A program made the position numbers and the translations under genes. A stretch of 64,000 nucleotides of DNA from the NCBI GenBank assembly GCA_032622095.1, contig CP136067.1, positions 192,536,052 through 192,600,051 of the forward strand, in the 5' to 3' direction. This stretch comes from Siphonodentalium dalli. Taxonomy: Eukaryota; Mollusca; Scaphopoda; Gadilida; Siphonodentaliidae. The first letter of the stretch is position 1, and every line of letters begins with the position of its first letter. The notes below the pieces were generated by a model. It saw only the letters and a list, made by a program, of their open reading frames with translations. It was not told the DNA's origin and did not search any database. Below are positions 44,542 through 56,790 of the stretch, piece after piece.

Positions 44542-44955
44542 CTCTGAGGAATATTCAAACCCTAAATCTGCAGAGTGAGCTGGATTCTTGGGGATTAAAA
44601 TTTGGTGTGACCACACAAGCTGTTCGAAACTTATTATTAGAGTTATCTTCGTGGGTGAAAGAGGTCAGTTATCCATACTCGTGTGTATTTATAAGTTTGT
44701 ACCCCCCAATAAGATTGTAACAGTGGTTTGAAGTATATATTCTCAAAACTATAATTGAACAAGACTTCTGGAAATAAAGACAATTGAATAAATATAAATA
44801 TACATACCTGGTTTTGTGTTTATCCTTAATAGAATGCTTCCTGATTTAAAACAATCGTGATCCAACTTTTATCAAATAAAACTAAATAACTATATATTAG
44901 AATATATATAGTTGGAAATATATTCCCGTTATTGTGTAACAGTAACCATCCGACG

Positions 44956-44963
44956 TTTATATA
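44956..44963 (-). promoter_or_regulatory. TATA box, right arm
   Basis: Mirror of the left-arm TATATAAA; would drive the zinc-finger/polymerase gene inward from the right end. Confidence 0.45.
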
Positions 44964-45331
44964 CTGAGCCTTTCATATATACCCGCCCTCTTTATTGGCG
45001 TCAGACCAAACGAAACGGGCGTCAGAGATATAGCTTCAGCCGGTTACAGTATTTGTTCTCGTGAGCCGAACGTCTTTATAGTCCTATACTACCCCATTAA
45101 ACCGATACACACACACTAAACGAAATTGTTTTTACTCAAAATAGAAACGTCAGCTATTTAACGGATACCTCGCGTTTTATAGTCTATCTCTGTGACTACT
45201 AATTAACAATTATTTACCAGGTGCTGTAGTACAAACCCTACCGCGTTTATCGTTCAGTTATACCCTACCCCATTAAAACCTTTGGCTCCGTGCCCCGCCG
45301 ATTTGTTGTGGAAATATTTTTTTACATACAC

Positions 45332-45570
45332 GTGACGCGCTATTCTCGTGATAACCTTCGCCGAATTGTTTGCCCGGGACCTAGACGTACGCGCGTCGTT
45401 TATGCGCTATTATGGTGATAACCTTGGCCGAATAGATATATATAACCTACACGTACTGGCCCCCCGATCACGCGCTATTCTCATGATAACCTTGGCCCGC
45501 TTGTTGCGGAATTATTTTGTTCGTCCTTGACCTAGTGGTTCCCGCCACGATTATTATGGCGATAACCTTC
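45332..45570 (-). promoter_or_regulatory. Subterminal iterons, right
   Basis: Mirror of the four left-arm GGTTATCACNANAATAGC-type copies. Confidence 0.5.
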
Positions 45571-45679
45571 ACCGATATATACACCCACGCGGCGTGACCT
45601 ATATTCCCTGATGGCACAGGAACAGGAGGGGAGCAAATCATGATCAAACGGTATACTAGAAAGGGTAGACTATACTACT

Positions 45680-45685
45680 CATGCG
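45680..45685 (+). repeat. Right 6-bp target site duplication (CATGCG)
   Basis: Directly after the terminal ACTACT; identical to 36117-36122. Confidence 0.85.
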
Positions 45686-46850
45686 TGACTCTTCTTGGGG
45701 CATCTCAGAAACCAGAACTGAGGAAACATGTTATAGCGTGTAATGGCAGGCTGGTAGCCACTGCCTGAAGTAATAGGCTTCGAAATAATTGGGAATAATA
45801 TGGATGGATAGCCCAATTTCACTTCTTTTTTGCTCACGATATCAGTGACGATAAAATCTTCGTTACTGTGATTAACATTACAAGCTGATCCACATTAACA
45901 TGGAAAACAATGTGAAATTGTTCAAGCTGGCCCGGCTGGCCTTCAATTTATTTGTTAAGATTTTGTTTTATGTTGTCAAAAGTCTATTTTATTCCATTAT
46001 TTATTATATCTTTATTTCCAAGTCACATATGGTCAAGTGTGCTTTCATTTTATTGCTTATTTTCAGCTTTTTATTTTTAGTCGTACATGGGGGGGGGGAA
46101 AGATATCCAGGGGGGAGATATCCTGTTACACCGGTACCAATAATTATATAGTGATGGCAGGGACAACCTGGCAATGACACCTGGCAAATCTCATGATTTC
46201 TTTAAACTATTTGTATCATACTATTATATTATTATTATAATTCATAATTATTCAGATTAAATAAATAATCTCCACTAGGAATTTCTGGACATTTGGCCTT
46301 CCAGAGTTCTGGCGCCCACACCAGTAACAGGTTTCACATAGCCCTGGATTGTTCCCTGATCCTAATTTATTATAAAAATAATTTAAGAAATGAATGTAGT
46401 TTGAGCATGTTCTATTGAGGAGTATTGCACTGTGGCCCATTGGAGCATATTCAAGTACACTAACAAACTATATTTATTTCATAATTTTCTTCGTCTGGGA
46501 TAATCATTTCCTTCAATTTGCCCATTGCAGGCTGACAGTAATTAATAAAATCCACCAATGTTTGTCATGAATGTCTTTTATTATTTTGGAATGAAATTAT
46601 GTATGTAAAGTACAAATAACTTTGGTCATGGTGTTGATATGCTATGTTGAAAATGATATACAACAATCTATTTGTTATTTAAAGGGAGACTATACCTAAT
46701 TCCAGCCAGTTATGGTGCCATCTCTTATACTCAAGTTCAACAGAACTGATCCAATCTGTATATCCGTATATAATATAAAACCCATGTCTGTTATACGACC
46801 CAATGTGCTTGGAGCAATTAGTAATAGGTGTGCATTGTGTTGATTTCATA
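45686..46850. other. Anonymous intergenic or intronic sequence
   Basis: No gene recognised; a G9-type run near 46090. If the exon at 46852 is real, the sequence before it is an intron of that gene. Confidence 0.4.
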
Positions 46851-46851
46851 G

Positions 46852-47080
46852 CGATGAAGACACCGATGTGCTAACCAGTTTGACAAAACTGTTTGACCCT
46901 CTTTGCTCTGACAAACAGAAGCAAAAACATTCAAAGTCACTATTAAAATTACAACAAAGAATGAATGGTTGTGACGTAAAAAAGCCGGACGATTTATTAT
47001 ACAACAATGGTTCCTTCTTTATCCTTGTTACTATTGGCCTACATATGTGGTTTCATTTCATAATTGTGCTTTTTAAATAA
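46852..47080 (+). CDS. Possible terminal exon of an unrecognised membrane protein
   Basis: After a TTGATTTCATAG acceptor the frame reads DEDTDVLTSLTKLFDPLCSD, a Lys/Gln-rich amphipathic stretch (about residues 22-36), then PDDLLYNNGSFFILVTIGLH and a hydrophobic tail ending IIVLFK before TAA (47078-47080). AATAAA overlaps the stop (47076) and occurs again at 47099. Composition and layout resemble the last exon of a tail-anchored or single-pass protein. No upstream exon was found in the 1.2 kb back to the Polinton element, and the family is not recognised. It could be a chance frame of 76 codons. Confidence 0.35.
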
Positions 47081-47104
47081 AAATCATGTCATATACCATA
47101 ATAA

Positions 47105-48240
47105 ACCTGTTATTGCTGCACTGGATTGATTTGGGCTTCGCATCATGTCCAGTTGAAGAGTTTTGTTCGCTGATCAAACTCGACGCCTGCGGCGGCTTAT
47201 TTGTTACAATGATCTCACCTCTTCAACTCAACGTGATGGTTCGCCTTGGCAGATAAATTCACTGCAGCGATAACATGTATGCATCGATTATTACAAGGGG
47301 AGGAGACAATTAGAAATGCATAGCGAGATCTCAGATTCAGATCAGATCACAAAACTCAGACAATTGGTAAACTCAGTGAAGCTAATGGGGTCATTGTCGT
47401 AACGTTTTATACATAAATGCACACCGCGAGATTGAAATGTTGCCATAAATAATTGCTGTCTGCTTCAATTCATAACTATTTTTCTTCCTAAGTTCTGATA
47501 CTAGTAGTCATTCTTTTATCACAATGTCAATGACGAAACTGCAATAAAATTGATCATCGGTAACATATTGATCGTATATTAAACAGGGACCGAAAGAACT
47601 GCTTGGTTGTTTGATCGATGAACGGAAGAAAATTAACTTACAAAAAATATCAACACGTGTGAATTTATTTAGAAAATACTACGACAATGGCCCGTCACGT
47701 GACACTACGGCCTACGCGAGCCTAAGACTGGTGTGCATTTATGTAAAACGTTACGACAACGACCCCATTAGCCTCAGTGAACTCTCTTTATCATGAAACA
47801 CAATTTCACAAGTCAAATGTTCACCTTCAATCACAAACTGACAAACTTACAAAAGTCACGATACCTAGTATTATTTATATCAAAAGTACGACGAAATTAT
47901 GTGACTTAATTAGGTTCAAATTTATGAATCGAATATCACCACCATCGAGCTATAATAACACATACTCACCCGTCATGTACATTCTTTGGTTGGTTGGAAA
48001 CAAGTTGTCACCCAGTCAGTATGTGTTCATCACCTCTGTGGTTAATATCGTCAATTTTATAATAACAGTTTCTAAAAATTCGTGTGAAATTTTCAGCTCC
48101 ATGTGTACGCAAAATGCGTGACGTATTGCACAAGCCGGTTATAAAATTTCAGCTTATTTCCTAGTTTTGAGAACGAGAAAATTTGTTTTACTAAATAAAA
48201 TTGCAATGTGTGCCTTCTAAAGTTAAAGACCTACAAAATG
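47105..48240. other. Anonymous intergenic sequence
   Basis: No gene supported; overlapping short frames at 47611-48121 look like chance. Confidence 0.4.
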
Positions 48241-49860
48241 TTATATATATAAACAAGTTAATATGATTTATATATATATAAAACCCATAAAAAGTTACTA
48301 AATGCTATACTAATCTATTGCAGTGTCATATATAGTTAGGCCCATATATACAGGTAGCGACATGCAATATACAAACTTGAATTCGTGCAAATGCGTGTAT
48401 CTCGATCGCCATAGGGCTACATTTATACATATGTGTAGCTCAAATTTAATAGGCCTATCGCCATATATAATTAAAAAATAATCTACATAGGCATATAGTC
48501 CCCATGATGCCGACAGATATTGCTGCTTATGGCCTAAATGTGTGCAATGTGATTCAAGTTATAAAATGTATCTATATGGGACTGGGGTAGCTATAGGCGT
48601 ACCAGTATATGTAGGCCTACCTCCAGCTCTACGCAAATTAATGCAGTAAATAGACTGCCTGGCTATGATTGTGCAGATAGGCCTACAAGTTTTGCAATTT
48701 TTCGAATCATCATCCATGCTTCAAGTTTGCATGTACTAGTATATAGGCCTATCGTCACGCGGCTCGCGGTTCCATGATTGTATATTGACGAGGACTGTAT
48801 ATAGCCTACCTATAAAATGAGACGGTTCCTCGAAGACAGTACTGTTAAACCATCGACGTATATTATAATATAGATCGATGGTTAAACCAACAAACTTGTC
48901 CCCCAATCCCTTGTAAATTGAGTTACAATAAATATGTTTAAACCAACCAACTAAAGGCAAACCAATGGGCTGACGCCCGATGCGATGACAATAGGGGCCT
49001 ATGAGTTTATATTGAAAGGTCTTGTGATATTAATATAATTTATATTTTCTAAAACCACGCCTTTTTATATCAGAGAAATGTAAGCACGGACTCAGTATAG
49101 GTCTACATATAGTGCCATTGCTTCAGATGCGCTTAATTGCTTCAGTGAGCGTGACAAAATTATCATACATGTAGGCCTACCAGGCCTACCGGTATATATA
49201 GTTATGTACATTATTTACAAGTTAGTGTGCAGATGCAAATATAAAGGCACAATAAAGCTAAATTATATACGCACACGATGGCCTATATATGTATAGGCCT
49301 ATATAGGCTACCTTAGCTACTGCAATGCCAAGGGTGTCGCCGTGCATGCATGATTTTTCGACCCATATGACTATATAGATGCAGGTGCTACGATCCCTCG
49401 ACGTGACACGCAGGGTGGCCAAAGCTATAGCCTACATAATAGTAGGCCTATACTATGACCTGGGCTTGCTGACCATTGCAGATATCCCAACTGTAGACTG
49501 GGGTATGCCATAATAATCATCCCGACTGAAATATCCTGTGCCCCGAGTACTTATAAGTTAGGTCATGTCATGAATCTCTACTATAGCTGTCAAACGACCG
49601 TAGACAAAGTTGAGATTCATGGCATGATCTACTTATTAGTGTTAGATAAAAACCACGAAATTCATTGTGCGTATCTGCACGTGCACATACCGTTAGTGAC
49701 ATGTTATAAACTTAGTGAACAACTCAACTCATTGAACTACTATACGCTATATGCAAATCTAGGTCTATACTGACAATGTCATGACAATTCGAATGCGAGG
49801 CTGGCACATCGCTCGACTATAGGCCTATATATTATGCTCATCATCGCACCTGTTTCCTGT
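48241..49860. repeat. Island rich in TAGGCCTA and TATATA words
   Basis: About twenty GGCCTA/TAGGCC words (many as full TAGGCCTA palindromes) in 1.6 kb, against very few elsewhere in the window. No unit length is evident. Confidence 0.6.
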
Positions 49861-50001
49861 CAATATACATGTATAATTATATATATATAATTTTTTTTTA
49901 AATTAGAAACTCTCCGCTGAGGTAGGTGACTGCTGACGTGAAGATTGGAATAGTTTGAAAATTAAGACAGGTAACCGTTCATTGTTGAATATTTATTACG
50001 C

Positions 50002-50160
50002 AATATTTGTGCTTAAGCGCAAATAACCTCTATGATTTGCGCTTAAGCGCAAATATTTACGCTTAAGCGTAAATCATTTGTGCTCAAGCGCAAATAATTT
50101 GCCATTAAGTGCAAATTATTTATGCTTAAGTGCAAATAATTTCCACTTAAGCGCAAATAA
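50002..50160. repeat. Palindromic minisatellite (TTTGCGCTTAAGCGCAAA)
   Basis: Seven units of about 20-24 bp, each itself an inverted repeat centred on CTTAAG. A single outlying copy sits at 50767-50788. Confidence 0.85.
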
Positions 50161-50239
50161 AAAATAATATTCATTGATTCCCCCCTGAATTAATTTTAAT
50201 TGGCACAGGCCTAAACACATCACTCAAGTCAATATAAAC

Positions 50240-50491
50240 CCACCATATGAGGGAAGCAATCCCCCAGTAACCCCTAGATCCCTTTTATGACCATGGAAAA
50301 GATATAGATCTGTGCAGGATATGTCTTATTTATAAAATATACTAGATCTCTGGGATGGAGACACAAATTCTTGGAGACAGGGATGCTGCTAATATGAAAA
50401 TAGGTCCCCCCCCTATTTCAAGTCAGTAAGTACACCATAAAAAGGAAGCAAGCCCCCTGTAACCCTTAATTCCCTTTTTATGGCCATGGAA

Positions 50492-50552
<61 letters not shown>

Positions 50553-50640
50553 GTGCAGGAGATGTCCCTTTAATAACATATACTAGAGCTCTGGGAGTGA
50601 GGCACTAATTCCTGGGACACCAGGGACAGATATGCTATGC
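50240..50640 (+). repeat. Two tandem copies of a 200-bp segment, the second with an (AT)n run
   Basis: Copy 1 (50240-50400) and copy 2 (50440-50640) share GGAAGCAA, CCCTTTTTATGACCATGGAA, ATCTGTGCAGGA, ATACTAGA and CTCTGGGA. Where copy 1 has GATATAGATCTG, copy 2 has GA followed by about 60 bp of AT. Confidence 0.85.
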
Positions 50641-52129
50641 ATATGTAAATGTTGTTTTTTTCTTCAAATTCGAGTCTGTATGGGGCTATTACTATGGGCC
50701 CATAATAATATACTATGAGATGGACTCAATCATTCACAATCAGTGGGAAGTAAGGGAATGTTAGGTATTTGTGCTTAAGCGCAAATAAATAATAAATGTG
50801 GAAAGGGCCTCCCATAACTATTAGGGTTTGTAATAATATAATCTAATTTAATTTGGAGTGTCATGATTGAATTCTTCACCGAGTCGAATGGGTTTTCTGG
50901 GACGTCCAGCATCGATTTAGTTGGTTCATCATCCTGGTCCCGAACTCATTGACTTGAGTGGAGTTACCTTCACCGTAGGTACCTAGCTACGAAGTATCCG
51001 AGTATCTTCACCCACCCTAGGAATTGCTAGAGTTAATTGGCACTCTTCAATATGGCCAATGGACTATAACTCACAACTCAATATGAATTTTAGGGGTGCG
51101 ATTAATTTGACACCATATCCAAGATATCTTCACATGTTCCTGAACAAACTCTCATTTCTTATTGACATGTCCAGGTTATACAATCTGGATACTATCAGGA
51201 GATCGATGTCCCACAATTCATTAAATCTGAGATAAACAAATTTAATCAGTAAACAGCCCTGATATAGTTTGTCAACTATGAAAGCATAATTAGCTTTTTC
51301 CCTGTTGACACACTCCAACCCTTTGATAACTGGATATTAAATTTTGCCAATGAGTAGTCAACTTGAGGAATGTTAAGATTTGAGTTCTTGTAATCTGGCA
51401 TTCCCTATAAAAGAAAATCCTATTATTCTTTATTTGCAATTACAATAACACCTCGCATGAATGCGAATATGAATGCTAATGACAAAAGTGGCTTAACTAT
51501 AACTTGCGTCAGGATCCATGCCCATTTTAAGAGGTAAATAAAGAATACAACTGTATTATTGAAAATATATTGTTATTTCATATTGCTCAAGGCTAGTGGC
51601 TCACAGTGTCAATTAGATAGGAGTGTACAATATGTGAAATTTTCTTTGTTTAATAAAATAAGAGCAGCAGATACCAAATTAAGATATTACTATTTTTTAA
51701 ACTGCTTCAATATTCATAGTTTCTGTCCGTGCAGCATTAAATCTCTATTTAGTATATGAGGGTGCACACCAACAAGACGGTTTGGAACTAATTTCTGATA
51801 ACCAGAGCTCAAGGTTTTTAGATAACCCATGAGAAGACATATTCAATAAAGCAAGATACTCTAATTCAAGATAAATTTATTGTGTAAGATTTGTATACAA
51901 AATTTTAAAAACAACATTGGATTCAGCAACAATATGATATATAATATATAAATAACTGAAAAAATTAAGTTCCTCCCTCATATAATACACAGTATATCCA
52001 TTCGTATTGATAATTTGCATAAATTGAGAGCATGAAAATGTAACACATTGTGAGAGTTAATTAACCAGAGGGTTTTCTAGCTTTCTGTCAGAATATTGCT
52101 TGATTGGATATATTTGCAATTTTCAACAA
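50641..52129. other. Anonymous intergenic sequence
   Basis: No gene recognised. Confidence 0.4.
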
Positions 52130-52400
52130 GAGCATTTCTAGGACGTGGCCAAATACACCCGTGGTAATTTCAACAATGGGCCATAACTCAAGTGGAAATT
52201 AGCAAGCGGAATCCAAATAAGAAATTTCACCTGTATTTGGGGCTAATAAACTCACATACCAAATTTAATTCTATTCTATTCAGACTTGCAAAAGTTATCC
52301 GGAAACTAAAATTAAGTGCAAATTCCAACAAAAATGGCCATAACTGGTGAAAATTGGTGAGAGGAATCCAAATTCCTACATTTAAATTTTTTTTAGCTAT
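52130..52400 (+). repeat. CATAACTCTGG tandem family, diverged block
   Basis: GGGCCATAACTCAAGTGG, ACATACCAAATTTAATTC, AAAGTTATCCGGAAACTAAA. Two units. Confidence 0.55.
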
Positions 52401-54119
52401 TATTAAGATAAAAAATGCAGATAACATAATTAATATGTCCCAAAACAGGCGTATACAATATCACACTCAACTTTGAGGCTCAACAGAATCATATGTTGAT
52501 GGGTTATCTGGGTGATCATTGTTGGTTAAGTGTCACCAGCCTTATTACTGCATGGGATTTTCGACAAATTGACCAGTTGTCATGCTGTTTTATGTGCATG
52601 ATTTCGAATCGCTCTAATATCTGGTTCACTGCAACCACTCGATTAGAACCATATCCCATATGGAGGACCAGCAAGGGTTAACACAATAGATCTGTTGAAG
52701 GTAAACAACTCCATAATACACGTCGTCTGCAAAATAGGTGTTTCAGTAAGAAACCTCATTTACAAGAGATTGGCTGATGTCAATTACACTGCCAAATTTG
52801 GATGCAGTGTTTCGCACAGCCAGTTCCTTGAAATTTGACCAAGTTTTCATGTCGCATTCGGTGAAACACACATTCTTATAGCTGCTTTATGGCAATGTTT
52901 GCCTTTAATAAATCAATGGCGAAGTCAATCCAGACATTATTGCTATACAGTGTTGATTAATTTCAGTTTAAGTATGTTACACGAAAAATTAAATCGCATG
53001 TCCAATTCTCAGGTTGTATAATTAATATATATATGTACATTTCGGTTATGTTTTATTAATTTAAGTAAATACCGTATAATCTGCATACATATTCATGGCG
53101 TAATTATGTGACACTATTAATTAGTGATACATCTACATGTACATGTACACCCACAATGCAGTTTGTGAAAATTGGGTACAGAAAGATCTACGCATGTATA
53201 ACTACCATCCCGATAAAACACAATGAACCAATAATAAAATGCTAGGCTCTTATCAAGTTCAAGAAAATCCCATGCAGCAATAAGTCTATGACACTTTAAT
53301 AATCACTGATCACCCAATAACCCATAAACACAAGTGTTAGACCGAGTCTCCTCAGCCTGGGAAATCAGTTGGATTGATACTGTTTTTAACCGAGTTACTT
53401 TTCTATAACAGACTTTACGCCCATAATCGAGGGCAGGAGTTATCTTGCTGGCATGCCTTCAGATTAAGTCAATTAGCGCTTTGTGCATATGAACATAAAG
53501 GGCATTCTTTCCCAAGCATGATGATATAAAACAATCGTATATCAGAAGTTTGTTGAATGTCAAAGCAACAAGATTTAACTAAACAAACCATTGTTTTCCA
53601 GAGAATTTGAATGTGTCACATTATCAGAAAATGTGTGTAAACAATATAATAATCTATCAAATCTTCACTTAAATACCTTTTTCTAGCATAGTAATTGATA
53701 CATCAGTATGAAGACATATTAATCGTGGACATGTCAGATGACTTAGCGCTCAGATGACTAATCACATTCAACAGTTCACATGAATATCCAGGCTCCACAT
53801 GTAATTATATAGAGTACGACTTTTTAATGAAAGTCTGTTATAGAAGATATTCTGTTATAGAAGAGCAATAGCACTTGACTGGGTCCAAAAAGACATCAAC
53901 ACAACTGATATCTCAAGCTATTGTGGACCGACAAGTCTTGGTCTACACGAGTGTAAAAGTTGAAAGTGTGATTTTTCAAAATGGTAATTTTTTCGATCAA
54001 GTAACATTCAAAAGGTTATAAAACATTGGGATAAATAAGTCCCACAATATGCTGCACTTTAATAATACCATGTTTTCAATTTGCTATAAATTTCAATATG
54101 ATCAGATGAATAACATAGG
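52401..54119. other. Anonymous intergenic sequence
   Basis: No gene recognised. A 16-bp inverted pair (TTCTATAACAGACTTT at 53401 and its inverse at 53830) is too short to call. Confidence 0.4.
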
Positions 54120-54330
54120 AGATACAGGACAGATAATTGGATGAAACCCATATTTGAACTTGGCCTGTATCTTTTGCAAAGAGTCACACATACCAACTTT
54201 GGTTCAGTTCAAATAATCCAAACAGGAGCTATCAGTTGGAAAAAATAAATTGTGAAATTGGGTAAATAGAAAGTCGAACAAGAGCACGCCGTCGGAGCGT
54301 GGGCATAATACGCCCTTTCTGGAGTAGAGT
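54120..54330 (+). repeat. CATAACTCTGG family remnant with AGAGCACGCCGTCGG tail
   Basis: TTTGAACTTGGCCTGTATC and TACCAACTTTGGTTCAGTTC mark the family. The segment AGAGCACGCCGTCGGAGCGT ... GGAGTAGAGTGGGGCA also occurs near 31095-31150. Confidence 0.55.
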
Positions 54331-54949
54331 GGGGCAAGGTTTAATTCATTTGGTTGAAACATTTGACTTAAGATGAAATAATAAACAAAATAAAACACAA
54401 TAACTTCAAGTGTGGTATTTATGACTGAAAATCCCCCCAAAAAACTTTTAAATATTTATTTTCGGCTATTTTCAGACAAAACAAGAGGTGTGCACTCGAG
54501 TGCTAGCATACCCCCACCATGGCAAATTCAACCCGCATTATCCGTAAACCCAACAAAACAGATTTTTAACTTTAAAGAAAAATTCGGACTAATAATATCG
54601 ATAAGGTGTCACAAGAAGCTTGTACAGAAAAAATTATTCAAATTGGTTCATATTTGTTAAAGTTATTAAGTCGGACAGAATTTTCTAAGTCAAAATAAGT
54701 CGAAAATGAAGTGTAATATTACGAAAAACAGTCTGAGCCAATCACTAGCCGCATCATGTAGAAAGGGTATTGTGAGAAGGTAGACCAGAGGCCTTTTGGA
54801 AAAGTCAAGTGAGGATAAGAGCAAAAAACGGCTTAAAACATATTTGTCAAAAGAATCGTTCACGCAATACTGCTGGACACAAAACACACGGGCTATATAT
54901 GTTGCAATGTCTCCTCTACACAACACTATGCTTGGCAATATTTAAAGTT

Positions 54950-55250
54950 CCCGTCCCGATGACTCAGTAAGTAAGGCACATGGTACTAAATGGAGGGGGC
55001 CTCGATGACCCAGTCAGCAAGGCGCACAAACTCCCACGCGGAAACCACGATGTCCCAGTCATCAACGTGTATGACCCTCTTACGGGTTGGATCCCGGTGC
55101 CTCAACCGGTAAGGTGCATGGTATTCTCATGGAAGGACCCGGGTGATATAATTAGTAAGTCGTATACAATCTTATGGAGGGGACCCCGGTGTCCAATATT
55201 ACTACGGAGGCGGCCCCGGTGCTTCAACCAGCAAGGCGCATGGCCATAAA
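54950..55250 (+). repeat. Degenerate tandem repeat of about 50 bp
   Basis: Five or six units with CCCGGTGCCTCAACC, GGTAAGGTGCATGG and ATGGAGGGGACCCCGGTG. Not coding. Confidence 0.7.
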
Positions 55251-55829
55251 CCTTAATTTCTTATCTGGTACCCAACATAAATCAGTTTGTGGTGTATCTA
55301 TGACACAAAGGTTTGTCAGCCACCAAGTAGTGTAATTATATATATATTTATAATATCAAATAACATATATGTAGTGGGGTTGTATATAGTCCAAAGCAAT
55401 CCCGAAACTCAACACTAGGATGTGATACTAACATAAGATAATAAATTGTTTGTATATTATATTAATAAATGTGTTAAAGTCTATACATATTAATAATGCC
55501 ATATAGGCAGTGTGCTTGTTAAAAATAATAACAGGTAGTAAAGTTCCTCAAAGTAGTAACAGGTAGTAAAGTTCCTCAAAGTAGTAACAGGTAGACTAGT
55601 TTAAAGAATTTATAGTTAATAAGTGATGGAAAAATCTAGTTGTTATCGGGTGGTATCTGAATCCAACGAGATCGCATCGCGCGTATAAATTCCCACATTT
55701 TAAATATTTCCGCGCTATCATATATGCGAATTTTACATATTAAATATCGGTATACACAAATTATGGCATCCAGGTGAGACATAAAAATCTCTTGCGGAAA
55801 ACAGACGAACACGGACGGACGGGCGGACT

Positions 55830-56190
55830 GAAATTTTAACATAGGATTTCGCATTCAAATCGATTTATGTCGATAAAACTCTTATTTTTCAAAATTTCAA
55901 GCTGAGACTTCGTGTGACTGCGTGTAATACTCATATATTCTTAAAATGACACAGTCCAACACGTAATTATGTTTTAGATGGAAGAAATTAAAAATTTTCG
56001 ATGCTAAATTTTAACATAGGATTTCCCATTAAAATCGATTTATGTTGATAAAACTCTTATTTTTCAAAATTTTAAGCTGAGACTTGGTGTGTATGTGTGT
56101 AATACTTATATAATCTTAAAATGACAGAGTCCAACACGTAATTATGTTTTTGATGAAGAAAATTAAATTTTTTCGATGGTAAATTTCGAG
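55830..56190 (+). repeat. Two copies of a 175-bp segment
   Basis: TTTTAACATAGGATTTC, ATCGATTTATGT, AAACTCTTATTTTTCAAAAT, AAGCTGAGACTT and AGTCCAACACGTAATTATGT appear in the same order in both. Confidence 0.85.
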
Positions 56191-56479
56191 CGATAATGTT
56201 GCGTTGAATTGTAAACAAACAATCTTTTATAGCGACGCGTCATATACAAACACTCATTAAATTATCACTTGATTAACCACCGCAGTGCCGTTTTTTGTGA
56301 CAGAGTGGAGAACGGGTGCTCTGAGCTTCTCCAAAACGCCGCGACGACCATTCCCGTGGGATTTGACCTTTAGATAGGAAGTTTGGTCTCGATCGGTCAA
56401 CCCGTTTTCGATTCTGTAAAGTACACACACACACACATATATTTATATATGGAAGTCTCAAAATATATTGGAGACAACC

Positions 56480-56790
56480 TTTTTTTCAAAAGGGCGTATA
56501 AAAAAGGGCCTTAACTCATGTAAAAATAATTGGACGGAACCCATATTCGAACTTGGTCTCTATTTTTAACCGGGAAGCACAAATACCAACATTGGTTCAG
56601 ATAAAATAATACCCACTAGAGTTACCGACAATAAAACAAAATGTTAAGAAATTAGGCAATTTCTAAGTCGAAAAAGGACCGTAGCTCATTTAAAAATAAT
56701 ATGACGGAACACATATTCGAACTTGGTCTGTATATTTTAGCTGGGAAAAACACATACATAATTATGTTCAGATAATCCAAGCTGGGGTTA
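56480..56790 (+). repeat. CATAACTCTGG-type tandem, diverged block
   Basis: Two units with ACGGAACCCATATTCGAAC, TTGGTCTGTAT and AAAATACAAACA-like linkers; related to 31200-32280. Confidence 0.55.

Larger units (their letters stand above)
36123..45679. mobile_element. Polinton/Maverick-derived snap-back element
   Basis: A 9,557-bp element between perfect 6-bp direct repeats. Both ends read AGTAGTATAGTCTACCC inward. The arms are about 3.0 kb (36123-39142 and 42678-45679), nearly identical, and contain the promoter and the first exons of the polymerase gene. Only 39143-42677 is single-copy, and it holds the body of a protein-primed family B polymerase. Typical Polintons are 15-20 kb with short terminal repeats and also carry integrase, capsid, ATPase and protease genes; none of those is here. 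The structure is that of one Polinton end duplicated in inverse orientation, probably by template switching during protein-primed replication, then integrated by an integrase supplied in trans. Confidence 0.83.
42678..45679 (-). repeat. Right 3.0-kb inverted arm
   Basis: Reverse complement of 36123-39142. It is the original arm, because its inner end continues in frame into the polymerase. Relative to the left arm it has a His-to-Asn change in the finger of the last arm exon and CAG changed to CTG at the acceptor before that exon. Confidence 0.95.

Noticed and set aside
36123-45679. Integrase, capsid, ATPase or protease genes in the Polinton element
   Set aside because: No frame of suitable length or motif exists outside the finger exons and the polymerase.
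47611-48121. Two overlapping frames of 61 and 114 codons
   Set aside because: No splice context, no domain, composition typical of chance in AT-rich DNA.
53401-53845. 16-bp inverted pair suggesting a MITE
   Set aside because: No matching outer ends or target duplication were found; the pair is too short to support.
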